Positions 45,392 through 54,602 of a stretch of 64,000 bases of DNA are shown piece by piece; position 1 is the first letter of the stretch; every line of letters begins with the position of its first letter. A program made the position numbers and the translations under genes. Where the stretch lies: positions 62,001-126,000 of the forward strand of contig NZ_JACJSZ010000001.1 of the NCBI RefSeq assembly GCF_014698445.1, given 5' to 3'. The notes under the pieces were generated by a model. The model searched no databases, had not been told where the DNA came from, and worked only from the letters and a program-made list of their open reading frames with translations. The stretch comes from Microcystis elabens FACHB-917. GTDB taxonomy: Bacteria; Cyanobacteriota; Cyanobacteriia; PCC-6307; Cyanobiaceae.

Positions 45392-45741
45392 GGGGATGTC
45401 GTCCTGCGAAGGTGTGGGAAAGGGTTCGACGAAATCGAATCGACGGTGGTCGTTTCCAGGGAAACGGGGCGTTGATGGCGAGACGAAGAAGACATGTCGC
45501 TGCCAACGTGGCGTTCGGATGGGGCGTTCAACTGGGGGTTGACCCGGACCCTGAACGGGGCGGGCCGGGGAATCCAGGGCTGGGAACAGGGACCAACCAA
45601 CGCTCTGATGTTTGGTCAGGACTCTTTGGAGAACCCTGCCGCGCCGGCACGGTGGGACATGTGGCGAACGTTGAAGCGAATCTTGATCCTACTCCCACCC
45701 CCTCCGAACACCCCCGACGGCGGGTGGCCCAACCTGCCGGT
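45392..45741. other. Intergenic spacer upstream of typA
   Basis: 350 nt between typA and the vanY-like gene without a credible reading frame. A short hairpin (CGTTTC 45451-45456 with GAAACG 45461-45466) and a longer-range pair (GACCAA 45591-45596 with TTGGTC 45612-45617) lie where the typA leader RNA would be. I could not find a clear terminator for the vanY-like gene or a consensus promoter. The size suggests a real typA leader. Confidence 0.4.
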
Positions 45742-46455
45742 TCAGCGGGCCAGCCGCTGGGCGGGCTCGAACATCTCCAGGGCCTCGGTGGACCCTTCGA
45801 AGCGCCAGTGCCAGGGTTCGTAGCTGACTCCCTGGGGATTGCCCCTGGGGAAGGAACGCACGAAATGGAAGCGGGCCGCGTGGCGATCGAGCCAGCGGTA
45901 GGCATCGGTGGTCTCGAAGCTTTCCATCAGATTGGTGGAGGGCAGGCGGCCGTCCCCCAGATCCACGGCGAAGCCGGTGCTGTGCTCGGAGAAGCCCGGC
46001 GGTGCGCTGACCCGGGCCCGGTCGGCGGAGGTCTGGTTGCGCTCGGCCTTGACATCGAAGAACAGCTGCTTCTGCAGCTCGACGCTGCGCCAGGCGCTGA
46101 GCACGGTGAGAGCGACGCCATCGGCATCGGCGGCGGCCCGCATGGCCTCCAGGGCACGGGCCGCGTCCGGACGCAGCCGCAGCCCCGGAGCGATGGCCAC
46201 CAGTTCGGCGGGGTCGGCTTCGGGGTAGGGGAAGTGGCCGAGGAGCCGGCCGTCCGGCCCCAGGCGGGCCGCCAGTCCCGGCACGGGCGTGGGCGTGATC
46301 CAGGAGCGCAGCGGGCCGATCAGCAGGAGAACACCGCCACCGGCCAGCAAAGCGGCGCTGAGCACGACCCGGGCGATCCGCCAGGGCAGGGACGCGGACC
46401 GGCGCGGCGGCGGCGTGGTGCGCCTGGCCAGCGGGATGTCATCACCAGGGGGCAT
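45742..46455 (-). CDS. M15 family D-alanyl-D-alanine carboxypeptidase (VanY-like)
   Basis: A membrane-anchored peptidoglycan carboxypeptidase of 237 aa. One transmembrane segment is near residues 28-49 (IARVVLSAALLAGGGVLLL). The M15B zinc motifs are SEHSTGFAVDLGD (HxxxxxxD) and EPWHWRFEG near the end, with AWRSVELQKQLFF also typical. It trims the terminal D-Ala of stem peptides. It is divergent from chlP across 175 nt. A vancomycin-resistance role is not implied by the family alone. Confidence 0.87.
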   Translation of the reverse strand: MPPGDDIPLARRTTPPPRRSASLPWRIARVVLSAALLAGGGVLLLIGPLRSWITPTPVPGLAARLGPDGRLLGHFPYPEADPAELVAIAPGLRLRPDAARALEAMRAAADADGVALTVLSAWRSVELQKQLFFDVKAERNQTSADRARVSAPPGFSEHSTGFAVDLGDGRLPSTNLMESFETTDAYRWLDRHAARFHFVRSFPRGNPQGVSYEPWHWRFEGSTEALEMFEPAQRLAR

Positions 46456-46630
46456 CGGCGACGGACCTCGGCGGAGCGTGGGCGGACGTTCCCTCAGGGG
46501 GAGATTCGCTCGGCCGCGGGCAATCCCTGATCTTAGGCGGGGGGCATTTCAGAACTTGCTGTACCGGGCGCTGGCCCGTCCGGCGGTGTTAGCTTCCAGG
46601 CCACATCCCAATGGCAGAGCAGGTTTCAAG

Positions 46631-48016
46631 ATGTTGCGAGTGGCAGTCGTGGGCGGCGGCCCCAGCGGTTCATGTGCTGCGGAAGTTCTCGCCAAGGCCG
46701 GCATCGAGACCTGGCTGTTCGAGCGCAAGCTCGACAACGCCAAACCCTGCGGTGGCGCGATCCCCCTGTGCATGGTGGAGGAATTCGACCTGCCGGAATC
46801 GATCATCGACCGCAAGGTGCGGAACATGCGGATGATCTCTCCCTCCAACCGGGAGGTCGACATCCACCTGGAGAACGGCAACGAGTACATCGGCATGTGC
46901 CGGCGGGAGATCCTGGACGGCTTCCTGCGCAACCGGGCCGCCGAGCTCGGGGCCCACCTGGTCAACGGTCTGGTGCAGAGCATCGACACCGGCAGCCAGC
47001 GCCAGGGGCCCTACACCCTCCACTACGCGGACTACTCCTCCGGAGGCCCCACCGGTGAACTCAAGACCCTCAAGGTGGATCTGATCGTGGGCGCCGACGG
47101 CGCCAACAGCCGGGTGGCCAAGGCCATGGATGCCGGCGACTACAACGTGGCGATCGCCTTCCAGGAGCGGATCCGGCTTCCGGCCGAGGAGATGGCCTAC
47201 TACGAGGATCTCGCCGAGATGTACGTCGGCACCGACGTGTCACCGGATTTCTACGCCTGGGTGTTCCCCAAGTACGACCACGTGGCGGTGGGCACCGGCA
47301 CCATGCAGGCCAACCAGTCCCTGATCAAGGGACTCCAGAAGGGCATCCGCGAGCGTGCCAGCCGGAGGCTGCTGCGGGGTGAGGTGATCAAGGTGGAGGC
47401 CCACCCCATTCCCGAACATCCCCGCCCCCGGCGGGTGGTGGGACGGATGGCCCTGGTGGGGGACGCGGCCGGCTACGTCACCAAGAGCTCCGGCGAGGGC
47501 ATCTACTTCGCCGCCAAGAGCGGCCGGATGTGCGCCGAGGAGATCGTCGCCGCCAGCGCCTCCGGCAGCCGCATCCCCACCGAGAAGGACCTGAAGGTCT
47601 ACCTGCGCAAATGGGACCGCAAGTACGGCGCCACCTACAAGGTGCTGGAGCTGCTGCAGAACATCTTCTACAGCAACGACGCGGCCCGCGAGGCCTTCGT
47701 CGAGATGTGCGACGACAAGGACGTCCAGCGCCTCACCTTCGACAGCTACCTCTACAAGCGGGTGGTGGCGATGAACCCCTGGCAGCAGCTCAAGCTCACC
47801 GTGCTCACGCTGGGGGCGGTGCTGAGGGGCCAGGCCCTGGCGCCCGCCGGCTACAAGCCGGTCCCCAGCGCCGTCCGCTCGCCCGAGGAAGCCGAAGCGA
47901 TCCTGGCGGCGGCCGAGCCTCGCTCGGCGATGAAGCCGGCCGGCATCCATGCCGTCACGCCGCCCGCGGATCCCGATGCCGACACCGTCAAGGAGCCGGT
48001 GCTGGTCGCCAAATGA
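46631..48016 (+). CDS. chlP: Geranylgeranyl diphosphate reductase ChlP
   Basis: Reduces the geranylgeranyl chain to phytyl for chlorophyll a and tocopherol/phylloquinone synthesis. The 461-aa flavoprotein begins MLRVAVVGGGPSGSCAAEVL and has the second FAD motif VGDAAGYVTKSSGEGIYFA and the family block RASRRLLRGEVIKVEAHPIP. The C-terminal tail is Ala/Pro-rich and longer than usual. The ATG at 46631 sets the FAD strand at residue 3; the frame upstream to 46289 overlaps the divergent vanY-like gene and is rejected. Confidence 0.95.
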   Translation: MLRVAVVGGGPSGSCAAEVLAKAGIETWLFERKLDNAKPCGGAIPLCMVEEFDLPESIIDRKVRNMRMISPSNREVDIHLENGNEYIGMCRREILDGFLRNRAAELGAHLVNGLVQSIDTGSQRQGPYTLHYADYSSGGPTGELKTLKVDLIVGADGANSRVAKAMDAGDYNVAIAFQERIRLPAEEMAYYEDLAEMYVGTDVSPDFYAWVFPKYDHVAVGTGTMQANQSLIKGLQKGIRERASRRLLRGEVIKVEAHPIPEHPRPRRVVGRMALVGDAAGYVTKSSGEGIYFAAKSGRMCAEEIVAASASGSRIPTEKDLKVYLRKWDRKYGATYKVLELLQNIFYSNDAAREAFVEMCDDKDVQRLTFDSYLYKRVVAMNPWQQLKLTVLTLGAVLRGQALAPAGYKPVPSAVRSPEEAEAILAAAEPRSAMKPAGIHAVTPPADPDADTVKEPVLVAK

Positions 48017-48019
48017 GGT

Positions 48020-49390
48020 TCAGGCCGGGCCGTCCGGTCCGTCCGATGGCTCCTCGATGCGGCTGACCAGGAGCTTGTCGACCCGGTTGCCGTCCATGTC
48101 GACCACCTCGATGCGCAGGTCATCCCAGGCGAAGCTCTCCCCGGCCCGGGGAATGTGCTCGAGGTAGTGCATCACGAAGCCCCCCAGGGTCTGGTAGCCG
48201 CCCCGGACTTCCTCCGGCAGCCGTGCCTTCTCCACCAGGTCCTTGAAATCGGCGATGTCGAGCGCACCATCGAGGAGCCAGGAGCCGTCCTGACGCACGA
48301 TGATCATTGGGTCCTCCTCGCCCGTGGCGGAGGAAAGATCGCCGACGATCGCTTCCATCATGTCGGTGAGGGTCACGAGTCCTTCGATGCCGCCGAATTC
48401 GTCGGTGACCAGGGCGATGTGCACACCCGTGGTGCGGAACTGCTCGATCAGCTTCAGGGCCCGCGTGCTCTCCCCCACGTAGAGGGGTGACTGCAGCAGC
48501 GACGCGATGTCACGGGGACCGTCGCCGAGCTGGGCCGCCAGAAGGGTGCGGCCGCGGACCACACCCACGCAGTCGTCGAGGCTGCCGCGGGCCACCGGGA
48601 ACAGGGAGTGGTTGATCTCCATCACCGTCTCGAGGTGGGTCTGGGGCGATTCGGACAGATCCAGCCAGCGGATGTCGGTGCGCGGCGTCATGATCGCCTT
48701 GACCGGTCGGTCGGCCAGACGGAACACCCGCTCGACCATGGCGTGTTCCGCCACCTCGAACAGACCGGATTCCGTTCCCCGCCGCAGCAGGCTCCTGATC
48801 TCCTCCTCGGTGATCTCCGGCTCACCGGTCTCGCCGATGCCCATCAGACCGAGGAGGCGATCGGTGGAGGCCCCCAGCAGGTGGGCCAGCGGGGCCATCC
48901 AGCGGGACAGGGTGCGCATCGGAGGGGCCACGGTGCAGGCGATGCGCTCGGGGTCGCTGAGGGCGATGCGCTTGGGCACCAGTTCTCCCAGCACCAGGGA
49001 GAAGAAGGTGATCACGGTCACCACGAGGCCCAGGGCCAGGGGTTCGGCCCAGGGACGCAGCAGTGGCACCGCCTGCAGCAGCGGCTGCAGCGACTGGGCC
49101 ACCCGTGAACCGCCGAGGGCCCCGCTGAGAATGCCGATCAGCGTGATGCCGATCTGCACAGTGGAGAGGAAGTCGTTGGGGGAGCGGATCAGCTGCAGCG
49201 CCACCCCCGCCGGATGGTGGCCCCGCTCAGCTTCCTGCTCCAGCCGCAGGCGCCGGGCCGACATCATGGCCAGCTCGGAACCCGACAGGACGCCGTTGAG
49301 CAGGATCAGCACGCCGATCACCAGGCCTTCCAGCAGCAGCGACGACAGGGACGACGACGGTGAAGGGGACGGCAACGGGGTGGACGGCAC
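48020..49390 (-). CDS. CNNM/HlyC-CorC family membrane protein with CBS domains
   Basis: A protein of 456 aa with an N-terminal DUF21/CNNM domain of three to four membrane helices (LEGLVIGVLILLNGVLSGSE onward). Two CBS domains follow (around MTPRTDIRWLDLSES and DEFGGIEGLVTLTDMMEAI), then a CorC_HlyC transporter-associated domain. Relatives are linked to Mg2+ or Co2+ movement and to Na+ export in some species; older annotation as hemolysin is not informative. It is convergent with chlP (3-nt gap) and shares the strand with glyS. Confidence 0.88.
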   Translation of the reverse strand: MPSTPLPSPSPSSSLSSLLLEGLVIGVLILLNGVLSGSELAMMSARRLRLEQEAERGHHPAGVALQLIRSPNDFLSTVQIGITLIGILSGALGGSRVAQSLQPLLQAVPLLRPWAEPLALGLVVTVITFFSLVLGELVPKRIALSDPERIACTVAPPMRTLSRWMAPLAHLLGASTDRLLGLMGIGETGEPEITEEEIRSLLRRGTESGLFEVAEHAMVERVFRLADRPVKAIMTPRTDIRWLDLSESPQTHLETVMEINHSLFPVARGSLDDCVGVVRGRTLLAAQLGDGPRDIASLLQSPLYVGESTRALKLIEQFRTTGVHIALVTDEFGGIEGLVTLTDMMEAIVGDLSSATGEEDPMIIVRQDGSWLLDGALDIADFKDLVEKARLPEEVRGGYQTLGGFVMHYLEHIPRAGESFAWDDLRIEVVDMDGNRVDKLLVSRIEEPSDGPDGPA

Positions 49391-49401
49391 GGATGACGAG
49401 G

Positions 49402-51573
49402 CTAGGGAGAAGCGCTGAGACGGCTGAAATCGGCGAGCACCGATGCCTGGTTGCGCAGCACCGCCAGCAGCCGCAGGCGGTTGCGGCGCACCGCGGGCTC
49501 GTCGCAGAGCACCATCACGCTCTCGGGACCATCGAAGAAGGCCGCCAGCGTGGCGCCGCTCTCCCCCAGCCTCCGGGCCAGGGGCTCGTAGCGGGCGGTT
49601 CCGGTGGCGGCGGCATGGACCGCCAGCGCCTCCAGCACCGTCAGCACGGCGGCTTCGCTGGGGGAACCGAAGAGGTCCGGATCCACCACCCCCCGGGGAC
49701 TGACCAGATCCGTCGCCAGATCGGCCTGCTCGGCCAGCCGGGAGGCCCGCTGCACCACCGCCTGCACCAGGGGGAGGCGCTCCTCGCGGCGCAGACGCCG
49801 CAGCAGCTCCACCCGGGCGCGGGCATCGGCCGGATCCTGCAGCAGCCGCTCCAGCGCGACGCCATCCCCCGCCACCGCCTGGACCAGATCGGCACCGAAG
49901 CCCTCCTCCTCCAGCAGGCTGGCCAGCCGCTGGCGCAGGAAGTCGAGCAGGTCGGCGGCCAGGCTCAGCGGCTGCACCGCCAGTTCCGGCAGCAGCCGCT
50001 GCCAGTGGGCGGTGGCCTCGGCCATCAGGTCCACCAGATCAAGCGACCAGTCCCGATCCCAGAGGATCTGCAGCAGACCGTTGCCCGCCCGCCGCAGGGC
50101 ATAGGGATCGGAGGAGCCGCTGGGCCGCTCGCCCCTGGCGAAGATGCTGAGCAGCAGCTCCAGCCGTTCGGCCAGGGCGAGCACCGCCCCCGCCTCGGAA
50201 GCCGGCAGGGCGTCGCCCGCGCCACGGGGCAGGTAATGCTCCAGCACCGCCAGGGCCACGGCGCGGGATTCCCCCTCAGCCAGCAGGTACTTGGCCCCCA
50301 TCACCCCCTGCAGTTCCGGGAACTCGCCCACCATCTGGCTCACGAGGTCGTGCTTGCAGAAGGGAGCGGCCCGGCGGGCGGCAGAGGCGGTCGGCTCCGC
50401 CAGATCCAGGCGACGGCAGAGCCGATCCGCCATCCAGGCCAGGCGCTGGCTGCGATCAGCCAGGCTGCCGAGCCCTTCGGCGAAGGTGACCCGCCCGAGG
50501 GCCTCCACCCGTTCGGCGCTGCTCTGACGGCGATCCGCCTCCAGGAAGAAGGCCGCGTCGGCCAGACGGGCCCGCAGCACCCGCTCATTGCCACGGCGGA
50601 TCGTGTCGGCTGCGGAAGCCAGGCCGTTGGAGAGGCACAGGAAGCGGGGCATCAGGGCCTCGCCGGCCACCAGGGCCAGGGGATCGGACGGGGCGTCCGC
50701 CCGGCGCAGGGGGACGTAGCGCTGGTGGGAGCGCATCACGGTGCTCAGCACCTCCGGTGGCAGGGCCAGGTAGTCGGCGTCGATGGAGCCCTCGATCAGC
50801 CGGGGGGACTCCACCAGGTCGACCAGCTCGTCGAACAACTCCTCCGGCAGATCCAGCTCCGCCCCCGCCCGCGCGGCGGCGGCCTCCAGGGCCGTGCGGA
50901 TGGCGGTGCCCCTGGCCTCCCGATTCACTTGGACGTCGGCCGCCTCCAGGGCGGCGGCATAGCCCGAGGCCGAGGGGATCGTCACCGCTGGCGCATGGAG
51001 GCGGTGGCCGCGGCTGAGCCGGCCGCTGGCCAGGGGAGGATCCAGATCGGTGAGCGCCACCGGCACCACCGCCTCGTCGAGCAGCGCCACCAACCAGCGC
51101 AGGGGGCGGCTGAAGCGGCCGTCCCCGGCACCCCAGCGCATGAAGCGCCGTCCCTGCAGGGAGCGGATCCACCCGGGGATGCAGCCGGCCAGCACGTCGG
51201 CGGTGGCGCGGCCGGCCTCGGTGGTGCGGGCGAACACGAACGGCCCCTTGTCGGTGTCGCGGATCTCCAGCCGGTCGGGGCAGCAGCCGCAGCGCCGGGC
51301 GAATCCGATGGCGGCCTGGGTGGGCTGGCCATCACGGAACGCCTGGTGGGCCGGCGGGCCCTTGCGGTCCTCCACCAGATCCTCCTGTTCCCGCGGCAGG
51401 CCGGTGACCGTCACCGCCAGGCGCCGGGGTGTTCCGCCGGTGCGGATGCCGTCCCAGGCGAGTCGGGCCTCCTTCAGGTCGCGGGCCACGATCGCCTCCA
51501 GCTGGGGCTGGACCAGACGCACGAAATCGGCCGGCAGTTCCTCGGTTCCGATCTCCAGAAGAAAGGTGGCCAT
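49402..51573 (-). CDS. glyS: Glycine-tRNA ligase beta subunit
   Basis: The beta subunit of the heterotetrameric (alpha2-beta2) bacterial glycyl-tRNA synthetase. The 723-aa protein starts MATFLLEIGTEELPADFV and includes GTPRRLAVTV, LVSPRGVVDPDLFGSP and a C-terminal anticodon-binding domain. The alpha subunit gene glyQ is not in the window. The ATG at 51573 fits the family start exactly. It is divergent from sir across 107 nt. Confidence 0.95.
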   Translation of the reverse strand: MATFLLEIGTEELPADFVRLVQPQLEAIVARDLKEARLAWDGIRTGGTPRRLAVTVTGLPREQEDLVEDRKGPPAHQAFRDGQPTQAAIGFARRCGCCPDRLEIRDTDKGPFVFARTTEAGRATADVLAGCIPGWIRSLQGRRFMRWGAGDGRFSRPLRWLVALLDEAVVPVALTDLDPPLASGRLSRGHRLHAPAVTIPSASGYAAALEAADVQVNREARGTAIRTALEAAAARAGAELDLPEELFDELVDLVESPRLIEGSIDADYLALPPEVLSTVMRSHQRYVPLRRADAPSDPLALVAGEALMPRFLCLSNGLASAADTIRRGNERVLRARLADAAFFLEADRRQSSAERVEALGRVTFAEGLGSLADRSQRLAWMADRLCRRLDLAEPTASAARRAAPFCKHDLVSQMVGEFPELQGVMGAKYLLAEGESRAVALAVLEHYLPRGAGDALPASEAGAVLALAERLELLLSIFARGERPSGSSDPYALRRAGNGLLQILWDRDWSLDLVDLMAEATAHWQRLLPELAVQPLSLAADLLDFLRQRLASLLEEEGFGADLVQAVAGDGVALERLLQDPADARARVELLRRLRREERLPLVQAVVQRASRLAEQADLATDLVSPRGVVDPDLFGSPSEAAVLTVLEALAVHAAATGTARYEPLARRLGESGATLAAFFDGPESVMVLCDEPAVRRNRLRLLAVLRNQASVLADFSRLSASP

Positions 51574-51680
51574 GCAGGGGAGCGGGCAGGAGGCGACTGT
51601 ATGCAAAGGCGGGAAACGGCCGGACCCTTCGGCGGAGTGCCCCGTCCCGTTCGCTAGTTTCAGTCCTGACACCCTTCCGC

Positions 51681-53456
51681 ATGCCGATGTCCTCGACGAC
51701 GGTCGCCGACAGCACGTCGCTCCCATCGGCTCCCACCACCAAGCCCCCCACGAAGCAGGAGGCCCTCAAGGCCGGCAGCGGCCACCTCCATGATCCCCTG
51801 GCGGCCGAACTGGGCAACGATCTGCCCAGCTTCAGCGATCCCGCCGTCCAGATCCTCAAGTTCCACGGCAGTTACCAGCAGGACGACCGGGACAACCGCC
51901 GCAAGGGGGCGGAGAAGGACTGGCAGATGATGCTGCGGCTGCGCAACCCCGGCGGGCGCATCCCCACATCCCTGTACCTGGCGCTCGATGGCCTCGCCGA
52001 CCGGCTGGGCAACGGCACCCTGCGGATCACGACGCGCCAGGCCTTCCAGATGCACGGCGTCCAGAAGACCGACCTCAAGGAGGTGATCGGCGGCATCGTG
52101 CGGGCCCTGGGCTCCACCCTTTCGGCCTGCGGGGACATCAACCGCAACGTGATGGCCCCGGCGGCCCCGTTCGAGCGCGACGGCTATCCGGAGGCGCGCC
52201 TGCTGGCCGATCGCATCGCCGACCTGCTGGCCCCCCAGGCCGCCGAAGGCTCCTACCTTGACCTCTGGGTGGATGGAGACCTGAGCTACCGGATCAGGCC
52301 CCGGGGTCCGGTGAAGAAGGCGCGCCGGCTGCAGGAGAGCGGCGCCGTGTTCAGCGGTGATGAGGCCGAACCGCTCTACGGCTCCACCTACCTGCCGCGC
52401 AAGTTCAAGGTGGCCGTCACCGTCCCCGGCGACAACTCGGTGGATCTGCTCACCCAGGACATCGGTCTGGTGCTGTTCAGCGACCCCTCCGGCCGGCCGC
52501 TGGGCTGCAATGTCTACGTGGGCGGTGGCATGGGGCGGACCCACAACAAGGACGAGACCTTCGCCCGTACCGCCGATCCCCTCGGCTACGTCGCTTCCGG
52601 CCAGGTGCTGGAGCTGGTGCAGGCGATCGTCGCCCTGCAGCGCGACCACGGCGACCGGGAGCAGCGCCGCCACGCCCGCATGAAGTACCTGATCCACGAC
52701 CGGGGGGTCGACTGGTTCCGCACCGAACTGGGCCGCTACTTTCTCCATCCGATCAAGGCGATGCGCCGGGAACCCGCCGCCGTGCTCACCGACTACCTGG
52801 GCTGGCACCGCCAGTCCCCGGGTCTTTGGTTCGTGGGCCTGCCGGTGCTGTGCGGCCGGCTGCACGGCGAGCTCAAGAGCGGCCTGCGGCGTCTCGTCGA
52901 GACCTACCAGCTGGAGGTGCGGCTCACCCCCAACCAGGACCTGCTGCTCTGCAACATCGGCAGCGCCCAGCGGACGTCGGTGCGGGAGGGTCTGGAGGCT
53001 CTCGGGCTGAGCGCCCCCGAGGCGCCGGCACCCCTGGCCCGCCATGCCCTGGCCTGCCCGGCCCTGCCCCTGTGCGGCCTGGCGATCACCGAAGCGGAAC
53101 GGATCCTGCCCTCGGTGCTCGATCGCCTCGAGGCCCTGCTGGAACGCCTGGAGATCCGCAAACCCCTGCTGGTGCGCATGACCGGCTGCCCCAACGGCTG
53201 CGCCCGCCCCTACATGGCCGAGATCGGTCTGGTGGGCAGCGGCGTGGACACCTACCAGCTCTGGCTCGGCGGCAGCCACGGCCTGACCCGCCTGGCCAGC
53301 CCCTACCTGGAGAAGATGCCCCTGGAGAAGCTGGAGGCCACGCTGGAGCCGCTGCTGGTGGCCTGGCGCGACCAGGGGGGCCCCCGCAGCCGCTTCGGCG
53401 ACTTCATCGAGCGGATCGGCGCCGAAAGGGTCGGCCAGCTGCTGACCGCGGCCTGA
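51681..53456 (+). CDS. sir: Ferredoxin-sulfite reductase
   Basis: Reduces sulfite to sulfide with six electrons from ferredoxin, using siroheme and a [4Fe-4S] cluster. The 591-aa protein has the duplicated nitrite/sulfite reductase ferredoxin-like half-domain at both ends. Basic siroheme-side residues appear in RLRNPGGRIPTSLYLALD and LRITTRQAFQMHG. Cluster cysteines appear in HALACPALPLCGLAITEAE and MTGCPNGCARPYMAEIGLVG. The Cys-x5-Cys and Cys-x3-Cys spacing is normal. ATG at 51687 is an alternative start. Confidence 0.95.
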   Translation: MPMSSTTVADSTSLPSAPTTKPPTKQEALKAGSGHLHDPLAAELGNDLPSFSDPAVQILKFHGSYQQDDRDNRRKGAEKDWQMMLRLRNPGGRIPTSLYLALDGLADRLGNGTLRITTRQAFQMHGVQKTDLKEVIGGIVRALGSTLSACGDINRNVMAPAAPFERDGYPEARLLADRIADLLAPQAAEGSYLDLWVDGDLSYRIRPRGPVKKARRLQESGAVFSGDEAEPLYGSTYLPRKFKVAVTVPGDNSVDLLTQDIGLVLFSDPSGRPLGCNVYVGGGMGRTHNKDETFARTADPLGYVASGQVLELVQAIVALQRDHGDREQRRHARMKYLIHDRGVDWFRTELGRYFLHPIKAMRREPAAVLTDYLGWHRQSPGLWFVGLPVLCGRLHGELKSGLRRLVETYQLEVRLTPNQDLLLCNIGSAQRTSVREGLEALGLSAPEAPAPLARHALACPALPLCGLAITEAERILPSVLDRLEALLERLEIRKPLLVRMTGCPNGCARPYMAEIGLVGSGVDTYQLWLGGSHGLTRLASPYLEKMPLEKLEATLEPLLVAWRDQGGPRSRFGDFIERIGAERVGQLLTAA

Positions 53457-53833
53457 TGGGCCGCCGAACCGCCGCTTCGATCCGCCCCCTCCTGGGCGTC
53501 CTCCTCCTCGGGGTGCTGACGGGCCTGCCGTCCGGCTCGGGGCACGCCAGTGACGCGGCTGAGCGCCCCAGTCCCCCCGAACCCCCGGTGCGGACCTTCG
53601 ACTCCGATCCCCAGGCCTGCCGGCCGGAGGCGATCCGGGCCGCCTATGAGGCCCACCTGCAGCCCTTCGCCGACCAGAGCCCGGCGGTGATCGCCAAGCT
53701 GAAGCGCGTCCAGGACGATCTCACCCTGGCCAGCCTCAAGCGCTGCGTCCAGAAGGGGCTGCTGACCCGCCCCCAGGCCAGCGAGCTGTTCCGGGGGCTG
53801 GGGCTGACCCTGCCGGGGACCGTGATCCCATGA
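53456..53833 (+). CDS. Small secreted hypothetical protein
   Basis: A 125-aa protein starting inside the stop of sir (TGATG). Residues 1-32 form a signal peptide (RPLLGVLLLGVLTGLPSG, cut near GHAS). The mature part has two cysteines (PQACRPEAIRAAY and LKRCVQKGLL) and an alpha-helical look. The family is not recognised. Coupling with sir suggests coexpression, but a role in sulfur metabolism is not shown. Confidence 0.7.
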   Translation: MGRRTAASIRPLLGVLLLGVLTGLPSGSGHASDAAERPSPPEPPVRTFDSDPQACRPEAIRAAYEAHLQPFADQSPAVIAKLKRVQDDLTLASLKRCVQKGLLTRPQASELFRGLGLTLPGTVIP

Positions 53834-53858
53834 CCAGTGGCCCGCCGCCGGGAGCAGC

Positions 53859-54566
53859 TCAGCCGGCACCGTCCACGGCACCGTAGAGCGCCCGCGACTC
53901 GCCATGGCGCCAGGCCCACAGCTGGTCGCCATGGCTGAAATGCCACCACTCGTTGGGGTGCTGGGCGAAGCCGGCCTCCCCCATCACCGTCGCCAGCAGG
54001 CGGCGCCCTTCGTGCCAGCCGGCGGCCTCGCTGCCGGGGGCGGCGCCGGCGTAGTGGTCGGGCTCGGAGATGGCTCCGATCGCGTCGATCGCCCCGCCCA
54101 TGGCCAGGGGGCGGCCGCTGGCGTCGGCCAGGGTGAGATCCACCGCGGCGCCGGTGCTGTGGGGCGGCGGGGTGGCCGGATCGGCACAGGGTGGGGCCCA
54201 GAAGCGATCCACCTCCGCCGCCACGGCCTGCTGGGGGAGTCCGAAGGCGTCGGGGTCAAGGCCCCGCTCGCGGCAGGCATCACGGAAGGCCTGGCGTACC
54301 ATGAACTCCTGAACGGCGATGGGACGCCAGGCGTCGAAGATGGCCAGCCGCCAGTCGGGCCGGTGCTGCCGCAGCCGCTCCTGTGCCCGCTCCAGGCGCA
54401 CGACCACTCCCCGCCGAAGGCGGAACGGGCTGGCATCGGGGCCGTAGGGCGCCCCCAGGGCCTGGTAGGGATGGGGCTCCAGGCGCCACAGGCCCGGCGG
54501 CAGGTCGGCCAGGGGCTCCCCGCCGTCGGCAATCGGAATCGGACTCCAGGGGCGCAGGGGCGGCAT
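53859..54566 (-). CDS. M15D D-alanyl-D-alanine dipeptidase (VanX-like)
   Basis: A zinc dipeptidase of 235 aa that cleaves free D-Ala-D-Ala, probably in peptidoglycan turnover. Metal and catalytic motifs are intact: PPHSTGAAVDLTL (HxxxxxxD) and NEWWHFSHGD (ExxH). FDAWRPIAVQEFM is also typical. It has no signal peptide, so it is probably cytoplasmic. It lies between the small secreted protein (convergent) and recG (same strand, 36-nt gap). Confidence 0.9.
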   Translation of the reverse strand: MPPLRPWSPIPIADGGEPLADLPPGLWRLEPHPYQALGAPYGPDASPFRLRRGVVVRLERAQERLRQHRPDWRLAIFDAWRPIAVQEFMVRQAFRDACRERGLDPDAFGLPQQAVAAEVDRFWAPPCADPATPPPHSTGAAVDLTLADASGRPLAMGGAIDAIGAISEPDHYAGAAPGSEAAGWHEGRRLLATVMGEAGFAQHPNEWWHFSHGDQLWAWRHGESRALYGAVDGAG

Positions 54567-54602
54567 GGACGCGGCGGGTCCGGCACGACCCGGTGATCGG
54601 CA

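Noticed and set aside
45742-54566. VanY-like and VanX-like peptidases as a vancomycin-resistance cluster
   Set aside because: The two genes are 7 kb apart with chlP, glyS and sir between them, and vanH/vanA ligase or vanRS are absent; both fit normal peptidoglycan turnover.
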